Below, piece after piece: positions 31,391 through 35,027 of a DNA stretch of 35,027 bases. Made by a program: the position numbers and the translations under genes. The notes under the pieces were generated by a model, which did no database searches, had not been told where the DNA came from, and saw nothing but the letters and a program-made list of their open reading frames with translations. The DNA is from Novosphingobium organovorum. GTDB lineage: Bacteria; Pseudomonadota; Alphaproteobacteria; Sphingomonadales; Sphingomonadaceae. The stretch covers positions 9,145 to 44,171 of the forward strand of contig NZ_JALHLF010000025.1 of the NCBI RefSeq assembly GCF_022832435.1, written 5' to 3'. Positions within the stretch are counted from its first letter, which is position 1; every line of letters starts with the position of its first letter.

Positions 31391-32647
31391 TTACTTCTGG
31401 CGCGCGGCTTCGGCCTTGGCCAGCAGGCGCAGCACGTTGCCGCCCCAGATCTTGGCGATGTCCTCACGCGAGTAGCCGTGGTCGAGCAGGGTCTGGGTGA
31501 TGCGCGGCAGGCCGCTGGCATCCTCGAGCCCGGCCACGCCGCCACCGCCGTCCCAGTCCATGCCGATGCCCACGTGATCGGGCCCGACGACCTCGAGCGC
31601 GTGGAGCAGGTGCTTTTCGAAGTCGGCATAGGTCGGCCGGTCGGTATCGGGGTACTGCGCATCGATCGCACGGCGTTTGGCGAGCAGGGCCTGATAGGCC
31701 TCGGGGGTCATTTCCTCGCCTTCGTGCATCGAGGCGAACAGCGCGCCCATCGCCTTTTGCCGCTCGGGGTTGGGCTTGGCCGCGCGCAGGTAACTGCCGA
31801 AGGAATTGATCTGGATGACCCCGCCATGTGCGGCGAGCTTGCGCAGCAGGTCATCCGAGACGTTGCGCGGGTGATCGTAGACGGCCTTGCAGCCCGAGTG
31901 CGAGAGCAGCACCGGGGTGGTCGACAGGTCGATCAGCTGGTTGAGCACGTCGTCGCTCGAATGCGAGGCGTCGACCACCATGCCCAGCTTGTTGGCCTGC
32001 GCCAGCAGGTCCTTGCCGAGCGGGCTCAGGCCATGCCATTTCGGGCCAGCGGGATCGGTCGAACTGTCCGCGAACTGGTTGTTGCGAAAGTGCGCAAAGC
32101 CCATCAGGCGCACGCCCATCGCGTAGAACAGCGAGGCGAGCGTGGGGTCCTGCGCCAGTGGATAGGCGTTTTCGATCGACATGAAGACGATACGCTTGCC
32201 CGCCGCCTTGATTTTGGCCGCATCGCCGCTTTCGAGCGCGAGGCCGAAGGTCTCGGGGTGGGCGGCGACCATCGTGCGGATGGCGAGCCCGCGCTTGACC
32301 GCAAAGTCGCGCGCTTCCTCGAAATGTTCCGCATCGAGCGGGCCCTGCGGCGTGTAGATCGCCCAGAACCCGCCGTCGAGCGCGCCCTTGACCATGCGCG
32401 GCACGTCGACCTGGGTATAGTCGGCGTGGACGTCGTGGTCGTCCATGATCGACCAGCCGGGCAGGTCGAGCGAGGCCGGGGTATCGAGGTGGGTGTCGAG
32501 CGTGACGAGCGACTTTTGCAGCGCGGTGGCCTCGGCCAGCGTGGCCTTTTCGGCGGCGCTTGCGGGATCTGCGGTGCTGGCGGCGAGAAGCGGGAGCAGC
32601 ATAGCTGCTCCCGCCAGGAGGGACTTGGGGAAACGTGTAAGGGCCAT
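31391..32647 (-). CDS. Secreted membrane (renal-type) dipeptidase, peptidase family M19
   Basis: Zn-dependent dipeptidase, 418 residues, with a signal peptide (MALTRFPKSLLAGAAMLLPL ending PASAAE). Metal ligands are visible in order: HLD (His53, Asp55), Glu159 in MSIENAYP, His229 in VDASHSSDD, His250 in LLSHSGCKAV; GIGMDWDGGGG carries the late Asp. Length and motifs are complete. It starts 5 bp after the stop of a TonB receptor gene on the same strand, so the two are co-transcribed; this suggests uptake and periplasmic cleavage of a dipeptide or of D-amino-acid or beta-lactam-like compounds, which this family also hydrolyses. The stop is convergent with the membrane-protein gene, 36 bp apart, with no clear terminator. 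Confidence 0.93.
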   Translation of the reverse strand: MALTRFPKSLLAGAAMLLPLLAASTADPASAAEKATLAEATALQKSLVTLDTHLDTPASLDLPGWSIMDDHDVHADYTQVDVPRMVKGALDGGFWAIYTPQGPLDAEHFEEARDFAVKRGLAIRTMVAAHPETFGLALESGDAAKIKAAGKRIVFMSIENAYPLAQDPTLASLFYAMGVRLMGFAHFRNNQFADSSTDPAGPKWHGLSPLGKDLLAQANKLGMVVDASHSSDDVLNQLIDLSTTPVLLSHSGCKAVYDHPRNVSDDLLRKLAAHGGVIQINSFGSYLRAAKPNPERQKAMGALFASMHEGEEMTPEAYQALLAKRRAIDAQYPDTDRPTYADFEKHLLHALEVVGPDHVGIGMDWDGGGGVAGLEDASGLPRITQTLLDHGYSREDIAKIWGGNVLRLLAKAEAARQK

Positions 32648-32652
32648 GAGGC

Positions 32653-35027
32653 TCAGATCTCCGCGGAGAGGGTCATCTGGAACGTGCGCGGCGAGAGCGG
32701 ACGGAAGTAGCCGTCCGAGGACACCGCAGAGTAGATATAGCCGATCGCCTGCTTGTCGAAGATATTGTCGAGGTTGGCGCGCAGCTTGATCGTCTTGAGC
32801 GGGCCCATCGTCCAGCCATCGCCGATGTCGACGTAGCCGCTGAACACGGTGTAGGCCTTGACCGGGTAGTCGTTGGTGTAGTCGGCGTAACGCTTGCCGG
32901 TGTACTTGCCCGAGATGTTGGCGACCAGCCAGCTCGCCGGTTCAACTGTCATGCCGCCCGAGATGAGCCACTTGGCGTTGTCGGGAATGTTGTTGCCGGC
33001 AATCGCGTAGGTGGTGCTGGCGGTGACCAGGTCATCCTTGAAGGTGGCGTTGTTGTAGGTCACGTTGAGGTTGAAGTAAGCCAGCCCCTTGAGGAAGGCG
33101 GGCTTGTACGAGCCCGAAAGTTCCGCACCGTAGGCCTCGACCGAACCGACGTTGGTATAAAAGCTCTCGGTCGCGCCCGACGAGCCGGGCAGGATCGAGG
33201 TGATCGACTGGATGCGGTTGTCGAACATCGTGTAGTAGCCCGCCAGCGAGGCGAAGAACTGTCCCTGGCTCGAACGGATGCCCAGTTCGAAGTTGCGGGC
33301 CTTTTCGGGATCGGGCGCGGGGACGGTGTCGGCCGTGTCGGTAAAAGCGGTGGCGTAGATGTCGTCCATGCCCTTGGGCAGCGCGTAGTTCTCCGCGTAG
33401 GAGGCGAAGATCTGGGTGCGCGTGTCGAGGTGGTAGAGCAGGCCCACGCTCGGCAGGAAGGCGTCCTTGTAGTGCGCGCTGTTGAACTGCGGGCCCCAGC
33501 CAGCGACGTAGCTGCCGTTCACCGAGCGGTAGTAGTCGGCGTAGTTGCGGTAGCCGCGCTGGCTGTAGTCGAGGAACAGCGACTTGATGCCGATGTCGAC
33601 GTCGAGCTTGTCGTCGAACAGCGCGATGCGGTCCTTGATGAACAGCTGGGTGGTCTCGCGCTTGGAGTGGTAGTTGCGGCGGTAATAGACCACCTCGGAC
33701 AGGTCGGCCGCGCTGGCGGGCGAACCGTCGGTGGTGTTGTAGCGCGCCTGGGTGCGGTGGTACTTGTCCTCTTCGGCCCAGATGCCCGCCTCGATCGTGT
33801 GCGCGCCCAGTTCGGCGTGGATCTTGGCGGTGATGCCGTAGCGATCGCCGCTCACACCGGACAGGCCGTACTGCACGCCCTTGGGCGCAACCACGTCGAG
33901 CCCGGCGGCGGCTTCGGCCGAGTAGATCGAATAGCTGTTGTCGTAGCTGTCGGGCGAGACGCCGTAGCCAGCCTTGTCCTCGTAGTAGCCGGTCGCTTCG
34001 GCCCACACGTTGCTGGCGATTTCGCCGTGCAGCGTGCCGCCGTAGAGCTTGTCGTTGCGGTGGTTGATCGCCAGGCCATAGTAGTTGGTGTATTCGCTGT
34101 TCGAATACTTCACGCCCGACGTCGTCTCGGCGTAGTCGTAGAGCGTGCCGGTATAGCCGTAATAGCGCCCGCAGTTGCCGTCATCGTCGGTGATCCCGCT
34201 CGAGCAGTTGAGCGTCGCGCGCGAGACCGTGGGCGAATCGTAGTCGTGGAACTTGTTCGAGACGAACTTGAAGCGCGCCCAGCTGCCGCCGCCAAGGTCG
34301 GCGTGGAGCTGGCCTTCCCAGTGCTCGCGGTTGACCGTGCCCGCGCCGCGCCACAAGTCGCTGTCGAGCTTGGTGCGGCTGACATAGGCCTTGAACGGAC
34401 CGACCTTGCCGGTGCTGGCGCGGATGAAGGTGCGCTTCATGCTGAAATCACCAAAGCTCTGCGAGACGAACAGGCCCGGATCGTCCTGCGGCTCGATCGA
34501 GACATACTGCACCATCGGCCCGAGCGAGGAGTAGCTGGGCATCGAGACGTCGCCCGCACCCGGCGAGGCTTCGACGCGCGCGAGGTTCTCGTTGTCGACA
34601 TAGCGGAACACCGGGCTGCCGCCAAAGGCGTCCGAGCGGCCGGTCGGGATACCGTCGACCACGAAGCCGATCTGGTCGAGCGCGAAGGCGCGGGTCTGGA
34701 CCGAGTTGCCGAATTCGTAGAGCCCGAGCGCGCCGTCGGTCTGCACGTTGAAGCCGGGCAGCGTCTCGAGCATCTTGAGCCCCGAAATGCCCGAAGGAGC
34801 CGAGAGCAGCGCCTCGCGCGTGACCGCGACGGTGTTGGTTACCTTGCCGGTGCCGATCGCCTCGTCGGCCTCGGAGACGCGGCGGCCGGTGACCATGATC
34901 GCGCTGGTATCGACGGTGGTCTTGGCCGAGGTCTCGGTGCTGTCGTCGCTGCTCTGGGCCTGGGCGGCGGCGGGCATCAGCGCCAGCGCGCCGACCAGGG
35001 CGCCGCTCGCGCAGGCGCCGCGCAGGC
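32653..35027 (-). CDS. TonB-dependent receptor 3, 5' end beyond the window
   Basis: Outer-membrane receptor; at least 790 residues are visible. The reading frame continues to the right edge as part of a signal peptide (ASGALVGALALMPAAAQAQ), so the true start lies outside; Met at 34977 is internal to that signal. The TonB-box region is SAIMVTGRRVSEADEAIG, with plug motifs LKMLETLPGFNVQTDGALGLYEFGNSVQTRAF and QIGFVVDGIPTGRSDAFGGS. The barrel has GLLYHLDTRTQIFASYAENYALPKGMDD and ends FQMTLSAEI. It belongs to a different subtype from the two arabinose-locus receptors (closer to siderophore/peptide-type plugs) and is followed by the M19 dipeptidase gene, so a peptide-like ligand is inferred. Confidence 0.92.
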   Translation of the reverse strand, partial: LRGACASGALVGALALMPAAAQAQSSDDSTETSAKTTVDTSAIMVTGRRVSEADEAIGTGKVTNTVAVTREALLSAPSGISGLKMLETLPGFNVQTDGALGLYEFGNSVQTRAFALDQIGFVVDGIPTGRSDAFGGSPVFRYVDNENLARVEASPGAGDVSMPSYSSLGPMVQYVSIEPQDDPGLFVSQSFGDFSMKRTFIRASTGKVGPFKAYVSRTKLDSDLWRGAGTVNREHWEGQLHADLGGGSWARFKFVSNKFHDYDSPTVSRATLNCSSGITDDDGNCGRYYGYTGTLYDYAETTSGVKYSNSEYTNYYGLAINHRNDKLYGGTLHGEIASNVWAEATGYYEDKAGYGVSPDSYDNSYSIYSAEAAAGLDVVAPKGVQYGLSGVSGDRYGITAKIHAELGAHTIEAGIWAEEDKYHRTQARYNTTDGSPASAADLSEVVYYRRNYHSKRETTQLFIKDRIALFDDKLDVDIGIKSLFLDYSQRGYRNYADYYRSVNGSYVAGWGPQFNSAHYKDAFLPSVGLLYHLDTRTQIFASYAENYALPKGMDDIYATAFTDTADTVPAPDPEKARNFELGIRSSQGQFFASLAGYYTMFDNRIQSITSILPGSSGATESFYTNVGSVEAYGAELSGSYKPAFLKGLAYFNLNVTYNNATFKDDLVTASTTYAIAGNNIPDNAKWLISGGMTVEPASWLVANISGKYTGKRYADYTNDYPVKAYTVFSGYVDIGDGWTMGPLKTIKLRANLDNIFDKQAIGYIYSAVSSDGYFRPLSPRTFQMTLSAEI

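Overview
The window is GC-rich and compact. It looks like the chromosome of a sphingomonad (Novosphingobium/Sphingobium-type Alphaproteobacteria). The reasons are the several TonB-dependent receptors with an EIIVTGVR box, the MASE1-type GGDEF protein, oxidative (non-phosphorylating) sugar catabolism, and the many long antisense open frames typical of high GC. The genus is an inference; no rRNA or tRNA gene is present.

Layout. Positions 1-5400 are housekeeping/accessory: an Lrp/AsnC regulator divergent from a leucine-type amino-acid dehydrogenase, a membrane diguanylate cyclase (MASE1-PAS-GGDEF), a patatin-like phospholipase and a small conserved-looking protein, closed by a bidirectional terminator (5389-5420). 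Positions 5471-28545 form one arabinan/arabinose/galactose utilisation locus: IlvD/Edd sugar-acid dehydratase and a secreted aldose 1-epimerase (minus strand), a divergent FucP-type MFS transporter, a FadR/GntR regulator, then a long operon: 2-oxoglutarate semialdehyde dehydrogenase, AraD1/FAH-fold protein, L-arabinose/D-galactose 1-dehydrogenase, GH51, dgoK, dgoA, GH43. A GH43_26-like enzyme, two paralogous TonB receptors and a large MGH1-like glycosidase with a discoidin-like domain follow. Positions 28546-29860 hold a 59-codon gene and the deleted remnant of a tyrosine recombinase (probable IS91-type ORF A). It is followed by an unknown polytopic membrane protein. Positions 31391-35027 hold a TonB receptor-M19 dipeptidase operon on the minus strand; the receptor runs off the right edge.

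How it works together (inference from families). Secreted GH43/GH51 enzymes and the MGH1-like enzyme trim pectic arabinan or arabinogalactan, TonB receptors import oligomers to the periplasm, the mutarotase equilibrates free sugar, and the FucP-like carrier imports it. One dehydrogenase oxidises both L-arabinose and D-galactose, which have the same C2-C4 stereochemistry. One dehydratase makes the 2-keto-3-deoxy acids. L-KDA goes through AraD1 and the semialdehyde dehydrogenase to 2-oxoglutarate, and KDGal goes through DgoK/DgoA to pyruvate plus glyceraldehyde-3-phosphate. No lactonase gene is present. A shared 14-bp motif close to TAGTCCGACAAATA occurs upstream of the transporter/mutarotase pair, the main operon and both receptor genes, and is proposed as the operator of the local GntR protein.
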